Origin: Aeromicrobium ginsengisoli
GTDB lineage: Bacteria; Actinomycetota; Actinomycetes; Propionibacteriales; Nocardioidaceae
NCBI RefSeq assembly: GCF_004134905.2
Contig: NZ_SDPQ02000001.1
Location: 1,178,001 to 1,242,000 of the forward strand
DNA: 64,000 nucleotides
Direction of reading: 5' to 3'
This document shows positions 56,370 through 64,000 of the stretch, piece after piece (position 1 is the first letter of the stretch; every line of letters starts with the position of its first letter). Made by a program: the position numbers and the translations under genes. The notes under the pieces are model-generated. The model did not search any database and was not told the origin of the DNA. It worked only from the letters and a program-made list of their open reading frames with translations.

Positions 56370-57005
56370 ATGATCTTCAGTCGCAGCAAGTCAGAGCTCC
56401 CCGGCGCAGAGAGCGCCCTCCCCGGCCGCGAAGGCCGTCCCTATCAGGTCGGCGGGACGCACCTCACCCTCGGCAACCCCGTCGAGACGCAGGCGCCCGA
56501 AGGCTTCGGCGTCGCGGTCTTCGGCCTGGGCTGCTTCTGGGGCGAGGAGAAGACGTTCTGGGAGGTTCCCGGCGTCTGGTCGACGTCCGTCGGCTACGCC
56601 GGCGGGGTCACGCCCAACCCGACGTACGAGGAGGTCTGCACCGGTCGCACGGGGCACGCCGAGGTCGTCCGGGTCATCTTCGACCCGGCCAAGGTGACGT
56701 ACGACGACCTGCTCAAGGTGTTCTGGGAGAACCACGACCCGACGCAGGGCATGCGACAGGGCAACGACCGGGGCACGCAGTACCGCTCCGTCATCCTGAC
56801 CACGACGCCCGAGCAGCAGGCTCAGGCCGAGGCGTCCCGCGAGGCGTACCAGGTGCGGATGACCGAGGCCGGCTACGGCGAGATCACCACGTCGATCCTG
56901 CCGCTGGAGACGTACTACTACGCCGAGGACTACCACCAGCAGTACCTGGTCAAGAACCCCTTCGGCTACTGCCCGCTGCACGCCACAGGCGTCTCGTACG
57001 CCTGA
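56370..57005 (+). CDS. msrA: peptide methionine (S)-S-oxide reductase
   Basis: Repairs oxidised methionine in proteins. The 211 residues have the catalytic cysteine in [18 protein letters not shown] near residue 54, the family [26 protein letters not shown] block and [19 protein letters not shown] with the recycling cysteine near the end. TAGACT and a GAGAGGTGG leader precede the ATG. A palindromic repeat follows the stop. Confidence 0.95.
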   Translation: MIFSRSKSELPGAESALPGREGRPYQVGGTHLTLGNPVETQAPEGFGVAVFGLGCFWGEEKTFWEVPGVWSTSVGYAGGVTPNPTYEEVCTGRTGHAEVVRVIFDPAKVTYDDLLKVFWENHDPTQGMRQGNDRGTQYRSVILTTTPEQQAQAEASREAYQVRMTEAGYGEITTSILPLETYYYAEDYHQQYLVKNPFGYCPLHATGVSYA

Positions 57006-57010
57006 GGTTG

Positions 57011-57074
57011 CCCGGATCCGGGAGCGGTGACCTGGCGTCCAGTCGTGAACGTGATGTGGACGCCAGTTCACCGC
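57011..57074. repeat. palindromic repeat, copy 2 (msrA/cyclase gap)
   Basis: GCGGTGACCTGGCGTCCA (57024-57041) pairs with TGGACGCCAGTTCACCGC (57057-57074), 18 bases with one wobble, preceded by a perfect CCCGGATCCGGG palindrome. The core matches the element after greA. Both lie in 99-base gaps between convergent genes. Confidence 0.8.
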
Positions 57075-57104
57075 CGAACGGTCCGACTTGAACCCTCGGC
57101 GTCC

Positions 57105-58457
57105 TCAGACTCCGGTTGGGCCCAGACCGGGCGCACCTGACGGGGAGTAGACCGGCACCGGGTAGTGCACGCCCTTGCACTGGACCTCACCGACCGGCTC
57201 GCAGAAGATTCGGTCCTTGACGAGGTGCCAGCTGTAGTCGCTCAGCAGGATCCGGCCAGGCTCGCAATGGGCCTGGAGGCGGGCCGCGATGTTGGTGTGC
57301 AGCCCGATCGCCGTGTACGTCATCCGCCCCTCGGAGCCGAAGCTGCCGACGCTCAGGACACCGGTGTCGATGCCGATCCGCATCCGCATCGGGCCGGTGA
57401 CACCGAGCCGTTGCCACTGCCCGTTGAGGGACGGGAGGCCGTTCTGCATCGCCTGCGCCGCCCGCACCGCGCTCGCCGCCTGCTCCTCGACCTCCATCTC
57501 GTCGGGCGCCCCGAACAGGGCCATCAGGCCATCACCCGCGAACTCGTTCACCAGACCTCCGTGCTCGTCGACGAGCTGGCTCATGGTGGTCATGTAGTCG
57601 TTGACCACCTGCGTCAGAATCTCCGCCTCGACCCGGTCGGCGAGGTCGGTGAACCCGACCAGATCGGCGAACAGCACGGTCACCCGTCGGCGGGTGGGCA
57701 CGTCGATGCCCACGGTGTCCCCGTTGATGATGTGCTCGAACACGGCGCGAGGGACGTAGCGGCGGATGGTCTCTCTGCTGTGGCGCAGCTCCTGCTGCTG
57801 TGCGTCGATGATCTGGTCCTTGCAGAACGCCCGCCGCTCGACGACCTCGATGACGACGCAGACCATGAGGCACCCGAGATACGCGATCCACTCTGCGGCA
57901 GCCAAGGATGCGGACTCGACCCCATTGAGCTCGTCGCGGTTGTAGCTCTGGAGCAGCTGGTACGAGCCGAACAGCGCGTAGGGCGTCACCGCTGCCATGG
58001 CCATGCCGGGCGGGATGCGGAAGATCCCGAAGCCGAAGAACATGACGACGAGCAGGCCCGCGATCATGACTCCGGCGCGCGTCTGGATCACCTCGCCGGT
58101 GAGCGCGACCTCTGACGTCAGCCAGACGACCAGGAAGCCGGCCAGGCAGTTGGCGGCGGCGGCCAGCGGCATCACCGTGCGGCGCAGCTCGGGCGGTGCG
58201 GTCAACGCGGTGAGCACGAGGAGCAGGAATATCCAGCCGACGACCCAACCTGCTGCGCGGTGCGCGGCGTCGGGGTCCAGGACGATCATGGCGACCAGCA
58301 GCAGGATCCAGCTCGGCGTCGAACCGATGTAGCCGACCCGGACGAACGGCGTGACGGTGTCGATGCGCCATCGCCGATAGGCCCGCTCGGTGTCCCGGTT
58401 CTCGAAACGTAGGCCTGCGAGGCGCAGTGCGTGGGCGGGATCGCGTGTGCGGGTCAT
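57105..58457 (-). CDS. membrane-bound class III adenylate/guanylate cyclase
   Basis: Nucleotide cyclase making cAMP or cGMP, 450 residues. The N-terminal half has about six hydrophobic helices (from IGSTPSWILLLVAMIVL to the EWIAYLGCLMVCVVIEVV helix). A short linker follows, then the class III catalytic domain: VLFADLVGFTDLADR with the metal aspartates near residue 258, GLVNEFAGDGLMALFGAP, and the IGIDTGVLSVGSFGSEGRMTYTAIG block. There is no obvious HAMP domain; an amphipathic stretch SRETIRRYVPRAV precedes the catalytic part. ATG at 58457. Confidence 0.9.
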   Translation of the reverse strand: MTRTRDPAHALRLAGLRFENRDTERAYRRWRIDTVTPFVRVGYIGSTPSWILLLVAMIVLDPDAAHRAAGWVVGWIFLLLVLTALTAPPELRRTVMPLAAAANCLAGFLVVWLTSEVALTGEVIQTRAGVMIAGLLVVMFFGFGIFRIPPGMAMAAVTPYALFGSYQLLQSYNRDELNGVESASLAAAEWIAYLGCLMVCVVIEVVERRAFCKDQIIDAQQQELRHSRETIRRYVPRAVFEHIINGDTVGIDVPTRRRVTVLFADLVGFTDLADRVEAEILTQVVNDYMTTMSQLVDEHGGLVNEFAGDGLMALFGAPDEMEVEEQAASAVRAAQAMQNGLPSLNGQWQRLGVTGPMRMRIGIDTGVLSVGSFGSEGRMTYTAIGLHTNIAARLQAHCEPGRILLSDYSWHLVKDRIFCEPVGEVQCKGVHYPVPVYSPSGAPGLGPTGV

Positions 58458-58614
58458 GCCGTCACCTGCTCGGTCGCCCCGAACGGTCACGGGCTTCCTT
58501 GACCGGATGTTGCTGACCAGGGAGCTGCCCGCGCTCCTTCCCACCTTCCATGAAAGCAGTCAATCGGCGAAACGTCAGGCTTTGCGGGCACTTTTGCCTG
58601 TCAAACAGCCGGTC
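58458..58614. other. short intergenic stretch without a gene
   Basis: 157 bases between the cyclase start and the stop of the kinase-fusion gene, both minus strand. It should carry the cyclase promoter. I see no convincing hairpin or hexamer and no coding frame. Confidence 0.4.
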
Positions 58615-61158
58615 TCAGTTGTTGGTCTGGCCCGGGCAGACCGGGTCCTGGCGCCACTCCCCCGCATGATCCGCGATCGCTGCACGGGCTCGTGAGCGGC
58701 CGAGGTTCCACTCGAGCCAGTCATCGTGCGTACGGTCGTCGAGCGACACCGCGCACTCGACGAGGTCTGGGGGCAACGTCGACAGCACCGGGAGCGCATC
58801 GTCGGAGAGCGCCCGGAGATACGTCCAGTCGATCTTGCCGCTGGTCTCGTAGCGATCGATGTTGTGCCGTGCGATCCACGCGTCGGGGTTGATCGCGGCG
58901 AGACCGATCAGCAGCACGACACCGCTGAACAGCGCGAACCGTGGCAACCACACCGCCCGCAGAGCAACGCCGCCGGCGAGCGTGCCCAGCACGAGCACGC
59001 CGAGCCAACCTTCGAAGACGTCGACGAGCAGCCGCAGGCCCGTGAACCCGTACGCCTCCTGGTAGACGTGCATCCGGTAGAGCGCCGAGGCCACGACGAC
59101 CAGCGTCAACCCGCACAGCACGCCGAGCGATCCGCGGATCCACGCCCGGTCCGACGGCGTCGCCTGCGGCGCCTTGCGCGATGCCGCCCAGACGACCAGC
59201 AGCGTGAGCGCGGTGGCGACCGTGAGCTGTCCGAAGCCCTGGTGCACGTACTCCGCATACGTCAGCCCGGTCGTACGCCTGAGGTAGTCGTGACCACCGA
59301 AGATCACCGCGGCCTGCGCGACCAGGAACACCGCGAACACCGCGTCGACGACCAGCACCGGCGCGAGCCACTCGAAGCGATGGGCAACCGGGCGCGGGGT
59401 CCGCTCGGCGCGATTGACCTCGGGCGGGTTGAGCCCGAGGTACGCCCCGGCGAGCACGACCCCGCCGACGAAGAACGCGACGAACACGCGCAGCGCGAAA
59501 TCGGCCGAGCCGACGTTCGGGACCACCGCACCGACCCACTCGGCGAACACGGCATCGGCCGAGGCGAAGAGCAGGGCGAACACCGTGACGCCGACGATCG
59601 AGAGCACCGCCGTACGTACGAGCGCCGCGCCGCCACCCATGCCGGTGATGCGCCGGACCGTACGACCCAGCCACGGCATGCCCCGCAGCCCGGCGAGCGG
59701 CCACGCGATCCCGGCGAGCACGAACGACAGGACGTTGCGGCCGCGCACCAGGCCGATGATGCAGAGCCCGGCACCGGTGAGCACGCACAGCGCGACGAGC
59801 CACTCCGCGTCCCGGAGCACCACGACGATCGACAGCAGCAGGCAGAGACCGGCGCACGTCATCGTGAACGGGTCGCGACGGTTGCGGCTCGTGCCCAGCA
59901 GCAGCGCCCCGGCGGCCAGCAGCACGAGGAGGACGCCGAGCCCGTGATCGCGGAACGGGATGATCGCTCCCGCGAGCACGCCGACGCCGAGCGCCCCGAG
60001 CAGCACCCGCACGTTGCCGGGCACCCCGTCGTCGGGCCAGAAGGAGCCGAACGTGCTGTCCGTCAGTGATGGCAGTGGCTCGTAGGGCGGCAACGGCGCC
60101 GCCGCGGGTGGCAGGGTCGACTCGGCCATCGGGCTCTCCTTGGTACGCGTGAGGGTGGGGTTGAGCGGCAGGTCGGCCAGCACGCGGGCGCCGGACTCAC
60201 CGGGCTCCGGGTTGGCGAAGCCGATCGATCCGCCGTGGAGGTCCGTGACCCATCGGGCGATCGCCAGGCCCAGCCCCGTCCCGCCACCCCCGTCGACCTC
60301 GGAGAGCGTGCCGAACCTCTCGAACGCACGATCGCGGTGTGCCGGCGCGACACCGGGGCCCTGGTCGACGACCACGACGTGCCAGTGATCGCCGAAGGCA
60401 TCAGCGCGTACGCTCACGGTCCCGCCGGGCGGGCTGTGCCGCGAGGCGTTGTCGAGCAGGTTGGCGACGAGCTGGCGCAGCCGGGCCGGATCGCCCTGCA
60501 CCACGAGCTCGGGCGGGCTGACCTCCACGGCGTACGCCACGTCGCGACCGCTGATGCGCTGCTCGGCGACGGCGGCCTCCAGGAGCGGCGCCACGTCGAC
60601 GTCCTGCAGGTCCAGCGGCGCCTTGCCGGCATCGACGCGTGACAGGTCGAGGAGGTCCGTGACCAGCGTGGTCATCCGCTCCCCTTGGTCGAGGGCAGCT
60701 CGAAGCGTCTCCGGCTCTGGCTCGGCGACGCCGTCGGCGAGATTCTCCAGCAGCGCGCAGAGCGCGGTCAGCGGCGTACGCAGCTCGTGGCTGACGTTGG
60801 CGACCAGCTCACGACGCTGCCGGTCGACACCCGCAAGCTCTTCGGCCATCCGGTTGAAGGCGCGGGCCAGCTCGCCGACCTCGTCCCGCGACGTCGCAGC
60901 GACTCGTACGGAGTGGTCCCCCGTCGCCATGCTCCTGGCGGCGACGGTCATCTCGCGCAACGGCGAGGTCATCCCGACGGCGAGGAGCTGCGTGACGGCC
61001 AGCGCGAGGGCGATCGTGACGGGGATGCTCAGCCAGATCGGCACCCCTCCCGCCGAGCCGATCGTCCCCACGATCGACGCGACCGCGACGCTCGCCGCGA
61101 CCAACAGGCCCAGCTTGACCTTGACCGACCTGACCTGGTCGAGCGGACGTGCCGTCAT
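58615..61158 (-). CDS. HAMP sensor histidine kinase fused in frame to a DUF4153/DUF4173 membrane domain
   Basis: 847 residues. Residues 1-343 form an ordinary kinase: two membrane helices, HAMP, the phosphoacceptor in NVSHELRTPLT (His124), the N box LRQLVANLLDNASRH, DQGPGV and GGGGTGLGLAI. From residue 344 the frame continues without a stop into about ten membrane helices of the DUF4153 family (GGHDYLRRTTGLTYAEYVHQGF is typical), ending with a soluble tail. AAGGAG lies 7 bases before an internal ATG at 60129, so the second half may also be made alone as 504 residues. The ATG at 61158 overlaps the regulator stop. Confidence 0.85.
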   Translation of the reverse strand: MTARPLDQVRSVKVKLGLLVAASVAVASIVGTIGSAGGVPIWLSIPVTIALALAVTQLLAVGMTSPLREMTVAARSMATGDHSVRVAATSRDEVGELARAFNRMAEELAGVDRQRRELVANVSHELRTPLTALCALLENLADGVAEPEPETLRAALDQGERMTTLVTDLLDLSRVDAGKAPLDLQDVDVAPLLEAAVAEQRISGRDVAYAVEVSPPELVVQGDPARLRQLVANLLDNASRHSPPGGTVSVRADAFGDHWHVVVVDQGPGVAPAHRDRAFERFGTLSEVDGGGGTGLGLAIARWVTDLHGGSIGFANPEPGESGARVLADLPLNPTLTRTKESPMAESTLPPAAAPLPPYEPLPSLTDSTFGSFWPDDGVPGNVRVLLGALGVGVLAGAIIPFRDHGLGVLLVLLAAGALLLGTSRNRRDPFTMTCAGLCLLLSIVVVLRDAEWLVALCVLTGAGLCIIGLVRGRNVLSFVLAGIAWPLAGLRGMPWLGRTVRRITGMGGGAALVRTAVLSIVGVTVFALLFASADAVFAEWVGAVVPNVGSADFALRVFVAFFVGGVVLAGAYLGLNPPEVNRAERTPRPVAHRFEWLAPVLVVDAVFAVFLVAQAAVIFGGHDYLRRTTGLTYAEYVHQGFGQLTVATALTLLVVWAASRKAPQATPSDRAWIRGSLGVLCGLTLVVVASALYRMHVYQEAYGFTGLRLLVDVFEGWLGVLVLGTLAGGVALRAVWLPRFALFSGVVLLIGLAAINPDAWIARHNIDRYETSGKIDWTYLRALSDDALPVLSTLPPDLVECAVSLDDRTHDDWLEWNLGRSRARAAIADHAGEWRQDPVCPGQTNN
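60130..60143 (-). promoter_or_regulatory. internal ribosome binding site inside the kinase-DUF4153 fusion gene
   Basis: AAGGAGAGCCCG directly precedes the in-frame ATG at 60129 on the minus strand. Spacing of 7 bases is ideal. It marks the probable ancestral start of a separate DUF4153 gene. Confidence 0.55.
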
Positions 61159-61844
61159 CGGTCGGTCCCGGGCTCGAGCGCGTACCCGACGCCGTGGACC
61201 GTGCGGACGCGCTCGGCGCCGATCTTGGCGCGCAGTGCCTTGACGTGGCTGTCGACCGTACGTGTGCCCGAGGCGTCGGACCAGCCCCAGACCTCGGCGA
61301 GCAGGTGTTCTCGGGTCAGCACGACGCCGGGGCTCGCCGCGAGGCACAGCAACAGGTCGAACTCGGTGGGTGTCAGGTGCACCTCGTCGTCGCCCGTCCA
61401 GACGCGTCGAGCGCCCGGGTCGATCCGCAGGTCGCCGAGATCGGCGAGCCCCTGGCCCGCCAGCTCGACGGCGCGATCGACCCGGCGCAGCAGGGCAGCG
61501 ACCCGTGCCACGAGCTCGCGCATCCGGAACGGCTTGGTGACGTAGTCGTCGGCGCCGACGGCCAGCCCGACGAGGATGTCGGCCTCGTCGTCGCGGGCGG
61601 TCAGCATCAGGACCGGCACGGGTCGCACGGCCTGGATGCGCCGGCAGACCTCGTGCCCGTCGAACCCCGGCAGCATGACGTCGAGCACCACGAGGTCCGG
61701 CTCGTGCGTGCCGAACGCCTCGACAGCCCCGGGCCCGTCCCAGGCGCGAACGACGTCGTAGCCTTCGGCGACCAGTCGGTCGGTGACCGCTCCGTTGATG
61801 ATGGGCTCGTCCTCGACGACGAGGATGCGGCGGGGTGCGGTCAT
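61155..61844 (-). CDS. OmpR-type response regulator
   Basis: 229-residue two-component regulator. The receiver has acidic EDEP near residue 11, the phosphorylated aspartate in LVVLDVMLPGFDG near residue 52, TARDDEAD and the lysine of YVTKPF. The C-terminal winged helix has LTPTEFDLLLCLAASPG and VWGWSDASGTRTVDSHVKALRAKI. It partners with the coupled kinase fusion, translated from the next gene. ATG at 61844 with TACGCT 6 bases upstream. Confidence 0.94.
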   Translation of the reverse strand: MTAPRRILVVEDEPIINGAVTDRLVAEGYDVVRAWDGPGAVEAFGTHEPDLVVLDVMLPGFDGHEVCRRIQAVRPVPVLMLTARDDEADILVGLAVGADDYVTKPFRMRELVARVAALLRRVDRAVELAGQGLADLGDLRIDPGARRVWTGDDEVHLTPTEFDLLLCLAASPGVVLTREHLLAEVWGWSDASGTRTVDSHVKALRAKIGAERVRTVHGVGYALEPGTDR

Positions 61845-61850
61845 GCCATC

Positions 61851-61856
61851 AGCGTA
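61851..61856 (-). promoter_or_regulatory. candidate -10 element of the two-component operon
   Basis: TACGCT on the minus strand, 6 bases before the ATG at 61844. Confidence 0.4.
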
Positions 61857-61929
61857 GGAGCGCCGCTGGCCGGAATTCGGGGTCGACTCGTGAAGATCCT
61901 GTGCAGGTTGTCGAGGGCGTACGGGCTGG

Positions 61930-62493
61930 TCAGCGCACAGGCAGGTCGTACTCCCGGCGCACGCTCGCACCGTCAGCGCCCAGGTCGGCGCCGTAGACGT
62001 GCAGCGAGATCGCCGTGACGTCGCCGGTGTTGTGCACGCGGTGGATGTCGCCTGGAGGCGCGAAGCCACTGGCTTCGCCCGGACCGTTCGCCGCCCGGCC
62101 GATCTCCGTGAGGTGGTCGCCGTGGTCGCGGTAGAGCGTCTCGTACTCGACGCCCTGCAGCACGACGAACGCGCACCACGCGAGGTGGTCATGGATCGCC
62201 GTGAGTTGTCCCGGCTGCCACACGACGGCCTTGACCGAAAACGCCGACTCGGTGTGCAGCACGTTGCTGACCAGCTCGTGCGGGTCGCCGAGGCGCTCCT
62301 CGGCGGTGAGCAGGTCGACGCCGGGCGTCTGCTCTCGCAGAACGTCGGCCACGGCCAGCGCCGTGGGCCGGGGATCCAGGCCCCGGCTGGTCTGTTCCCG
62401 GATGCCGTCCAGGAGCTCGGGCAGGCCCACCCGGGCCGGCTGTGTCGGGTATGTCGTGGAGTTCATGACTTCAGGATGCGTCCACTGATTCAT
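61930..62493 (-). CDS. cysteine dioxygenase family protein
   Basis: Cupin-type non-heme iron oxygenase of the cysteine dioxygenase family, about 187 residues. The iron ligands are visible as His-x-His in TAIHDHLAWCAFVVLQG near residue 100 and a later histidine in GDIHRVHNTGD; cysteine (or another thiol) would be oxidised to the sulfinate. Start choice is open between ATG at 62493 and ATG at 62466, neither with a clear ribosome binding site. Divergent from a LysR gene, which probably controls it. Confidence 0.85.
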   Translation of the reverse strand: MNQWTHPEVMNSTTYPTQPARVGLPELLDGIREQTSRGLDPRPTALAVADVLREQTPGVDLLTAEERLGDPHELVSNVLHTESAFSVKAVVWQPGQLTAIHDHLAWCAFVVLQGVEYETLYRDHGDHLTEIGRAANGPGEASGFAPPGDIHRVHNTGDVTAISLHVYGADLGADGASVRREYDLPVR

Positions 62494-62528
62494 CACGTCC
62501 AATGCCAGTTTTGGCTCAAAAACATCGA

Positions 62529-62534
62529 TAGAGT
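62529..62534 (+). promoter_or_regulatory. candidate -10 element of the LysR gene
   Basis: TAGAGT 6 bases before the ATG at 62541. Confidence 0.4.
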
Positions 62535-62540
62535 TGATGA

Positions 62541-63401
62541 ATGCTCGACCTCAACCGCCTCCGCATCCTGGCCGCGGTCGCCCGCCACGGGTCCGTCACT
62601 GCCGCCGCCGCCGAGCTGCACTACTCCCAACCGTCGGTCAGTCATCACCTCGCCCGGCTCGAGGCCGAGACCGGGGCCCAGCTGTTCCAGCGGGCCGGCC
62701 GCGGCATCCGGTTGACCGAAGCAGGGCTCGTCCTCGCTGAGCGGGCGACCGAGATCCTCGGCCGGGTCGAGTCCGCGTCGGCCGAGCTCGACGCCCACGT
62801 CGGCCTGAGCGCCGGGCGGGTCCGGGTCGCGGTGTTCGGCTCGGCCCTCGTCGCACTCATGCCCGAGGTGTCCGCCGAGCTGGCGTCACGCCATCCGGGC
62901 CTGCGGCTCGACCTCGTCGACACCCACCCGCCCGAGGCGATCGCGATGTTGCGCGCCGGCGAGGTCGACGTGGCCGTCGTCTTTCGCTACGACGAGACCG
63001 AACCCGATCCGCCCGGCATCCGGTTGACGCACCTGCTGGACGATCCGACCTATCTCCTGACGACCGACGACCGCGACACGATCGGCCAGCACCGCGACGA
63101 CCGCTGGGTCGCCGGCTGCGTGCGCTGTCGCGCCCACCTGGTCGAGCTCTGCGATCGCGAGGGCTTCGAGCCAGAGGTCGCCTTCACCACCGATGACATG
63201 GTCGGCATCCAGGCCCTCGTCGCGTCCGGGATGGGCGTCGCCACGATCCCGGGGCTGGCGCTGCGCGGGCACCGCAACCCCGACGTCAACGCGCACGAGG
63301 TGCCGGGCGCGCCCAGACACGTCTACGCGGCGACGTACGGCGAGCCACCTGACCCGCCGCCGACAGCCGCACTCCTCGACGTGCTGACGTCGCTCGCCTG
63401 A
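62541..63401 (+). CDS. LysR family transcriptional regulator
   Basis: 286 residues: N-terminal winged helix-turn-helix (LDLNRLRILAAVARHGSVTAAAAELHYSQPSVSHHLARLEAETG) and a periplasmic-binding-like effector domain (VRVAVFGSALVALMPEVSAEL, DMVGIQALVASGMGVATIPGLAL). The intergenic region shared with the cysteine dioxygenase gene is 47-74 bases, a classic arrangement in which LysR activates the divergent gene in the presence of its inducer, perhaps a sulfur compound. Confidence 0.93.
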   Translation: MLDLNRLRILAAVARHGSVTAAAAELHYSQPSVSHHLARLEAETGAQLFQRAGRGIRLTEAGLVLAERATEILGRVESASAELDAHVGLSAGRVRVAVFGSALVALMPEVSAELASRHPGLRLDLVDTHPPEAIAMLRAGEVDVAVVFRYDETEPDPPGIRLTHLLDDPTYLLTTDDRDTIGQHRDDRWVAGCVRCRAHLVELCDREGFEPEVAFTTDDMVGIQALVASGMGVATIPGLALRGHRNPDVNAHEVPGAPRHVYAATYGEPPDPPPTAALLDVLTSLA

Positions 63402-63479
63402 CACCTCGTACGCACCGGAGCACGCTTGGCTCGCGGAGCATCGGGTACGCCTCGGGCGTCATCGACTCCAGGAGGACCC

Positions 63480-63653
63480 ATGACCGTCCCACCCGAAGAC
63501 CCAGGCATCCCCGACGAGCCGGGCGACCCCGCCGACCTTGTGCCCGACGGCGACCGGGCGGCCCAGGCCGAGAGCGCGTGGCCCGACGAGGACGCACAGG
63601 GCATCGTCCCCGACGGGGAGCGCGTCGTCCCCGACCTCGACGACGACGCGTGA
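63480..63653 (+). CDS. small acidic hypothetical protein
   Basis: 57-residue very acidic, proline-rich protein (PPEDPGIPDEPGDPADLVPD, ending VVPDLDDDA) with repeated V-P-D units and no predicted structure. The ATG at 63480 has a perfect AGGAGG 5 bases upstream, which makes translation likely. A longer frame from 63426 is less probable. Not recognised as a named family. Confidence 0.65.
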   Translation: MTVPPEDPGIPDEPGDPADLVPDGDRAAQAESAWPDEDAQGIVPDGERVVPDLDDDA

Positions 63654-63660
63654 GCGCCTG

Positions 63661-63666
63661 CTAGCT
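63661..63666 (+). promoter_or_regulatory. candidate -10 element of the mug-like gene
   Basis: TAGCTT 6 bases before the ATG at 63673. Confidence 0.35.
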
Positions 63667-63672
63667 TCGCCC

Positions 63673-64000
63673 GATGGGCTACACCCGCGAGGAGCTGCTC
63701 TCGTACGCCGGACGCACGATCCCGGACCTGGTCGGCGACGACCTCCGGCTGCTGTTCGTCGGCATCAATCCCGGCCTGGTGAGCGCCGCCACGGGGCTGC
63801 ACTTCGCCCGGGCGGGCAACCGGTTCTATCCGGCTCTGCGGCTCGCCGGCATCCTTCCTGCCGACGTCATGACGCCCGATGCGGCCAGACCCGTGCTGCT
63901 GGACCGCGGCGTCGGCATCACCAACATCGTTGCCCGCGCCTCCGCGCGCGCCGATGAGCTCGATGCCGCGGAGCTCGTCGCGGGTCGCTCGCGCCTCGAG
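63673..64000 (+). CDS. mug: mismatch-specific uracil/thymine DNA glycosylase (Mug type), C-terminus cut
   Basis: Removes uracil or thymine from G-U or G-T mismatches. The first 109 residues are visible: DLVGDDLRLLFVGINPGLVSAATG carries the GINPG active-site motif near residue 29, followed by HFARAGNRFYPAL and GVGITNIVARASARADEL, as expected for the Mug/TDG family. The last third, including the second active-site loop, is beyond the window. Leaderless-type hexamer upstream. Confidence 0.9.

Noticed and set aside
61159-61347. Upstream extension of the kinase fusion into the response regulator gene
   Set aside because: It is out of frame with the regulator and low complexity; the ATGA overlap at 61158 is convincing.

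Overview
The window is chromosomal DNA from a very GC-rich actinobacterium. Mycothiol-linked genes (mca, a maleylpyruvate-isomerase-type DinB protein), a DUF4307-greA pair, actinobacterial domain families (DUF6542, DUF4245, DUF3224, DUF4307), frequent GTG starts and many apparently leaderless promoters (TAnnnT 6-8 bases before the start codon) suggest Nocardioidaceae, something like Aeromicrobium or Nocardioides. That placement is inference. Both edges cut genes: an SDR on the left and a Mug-type DNA glycosylase on the right. I saw no tRNA, rRNA, CRISPR array or intact insertion sequence.

Layout. 1-9326 (minus): a tightly coupled catabolic operon (sugar-type ABC importer, SMP-30 lactonase, acyl-CoA synthetase, SDR) behind a GAF/PucR-type regulator. 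9327-10385: about 1 kb of gene debris, with a frame-disrupted Cys4 zinc-ribbon gene and a decayed mntA-hepT toxin-antitoxin pair. 10386-17469: ychF, a GNAT acetyltransferase, a DUF6542 protein, a CPA1 antiporter fused to a UBP zinc finger, a Ca2+/H+ exchanger and gamma-glutamyltransferase. 17552-24219: ispH, xseA-xseB, a duplicated RecB-like nuclease, DUF4245, glpX and a hydrolase. 24279-27271: a molybdate operon (HTH-TOBE regulator, modA, modB, modC). 27362-30089: a spermidine-synthase-like protein, an MDMPI protein and fumC. 30162-35686 (minus): a second ABC importer operon whose ATPase lacks several catalytic residues and which ends in a DUF2079 membrane protein. 35766-40813: PIN-PhoH, a Z-isoprenyl transferase, hemolysin III and a YyaL-type protein. 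40889-44775: the two-gene Hen1-Pnkp RNA repair cassette. 44780-54412: a small membrane protein, an AraC regulator with two DUF3224 paralogues, mca, an SDR, DUF4307, greA, an HD protein, threonine deaminase, a deaminase, MarR with a DHA2 exporter, and MmcQ. 54409-64000: AI-2E permease, an ankyrin lipoprotein, msrA, a membrane adenylate cyclase, a response regulator with a histidine kinase fused to a DUF4153-type membrane domain, cysteine dioxygenase, LysR, a small acidic protein and partial mug.

Themes worth attention. (1) Convergent gene pairs fall into two classes: they abut or overlap without a hairpin, or they are 72-99 bases apart and hold one long palindrome. Two of those palindromes share a sequence and sit in gaps of identical length. 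(2) The second ABC importer has a nucleotide-binding protein missing the catalytic Glu, the switch His and a proper signature motif. (3) A histidine kinase reads in frame into a second membrane protein that still carries its own ribosome binding site. (4) Hen1-Pnkp is a known but sporadic RNA repair system. (5) A toxin-antitoxin pair has been inactivated next to ychF.
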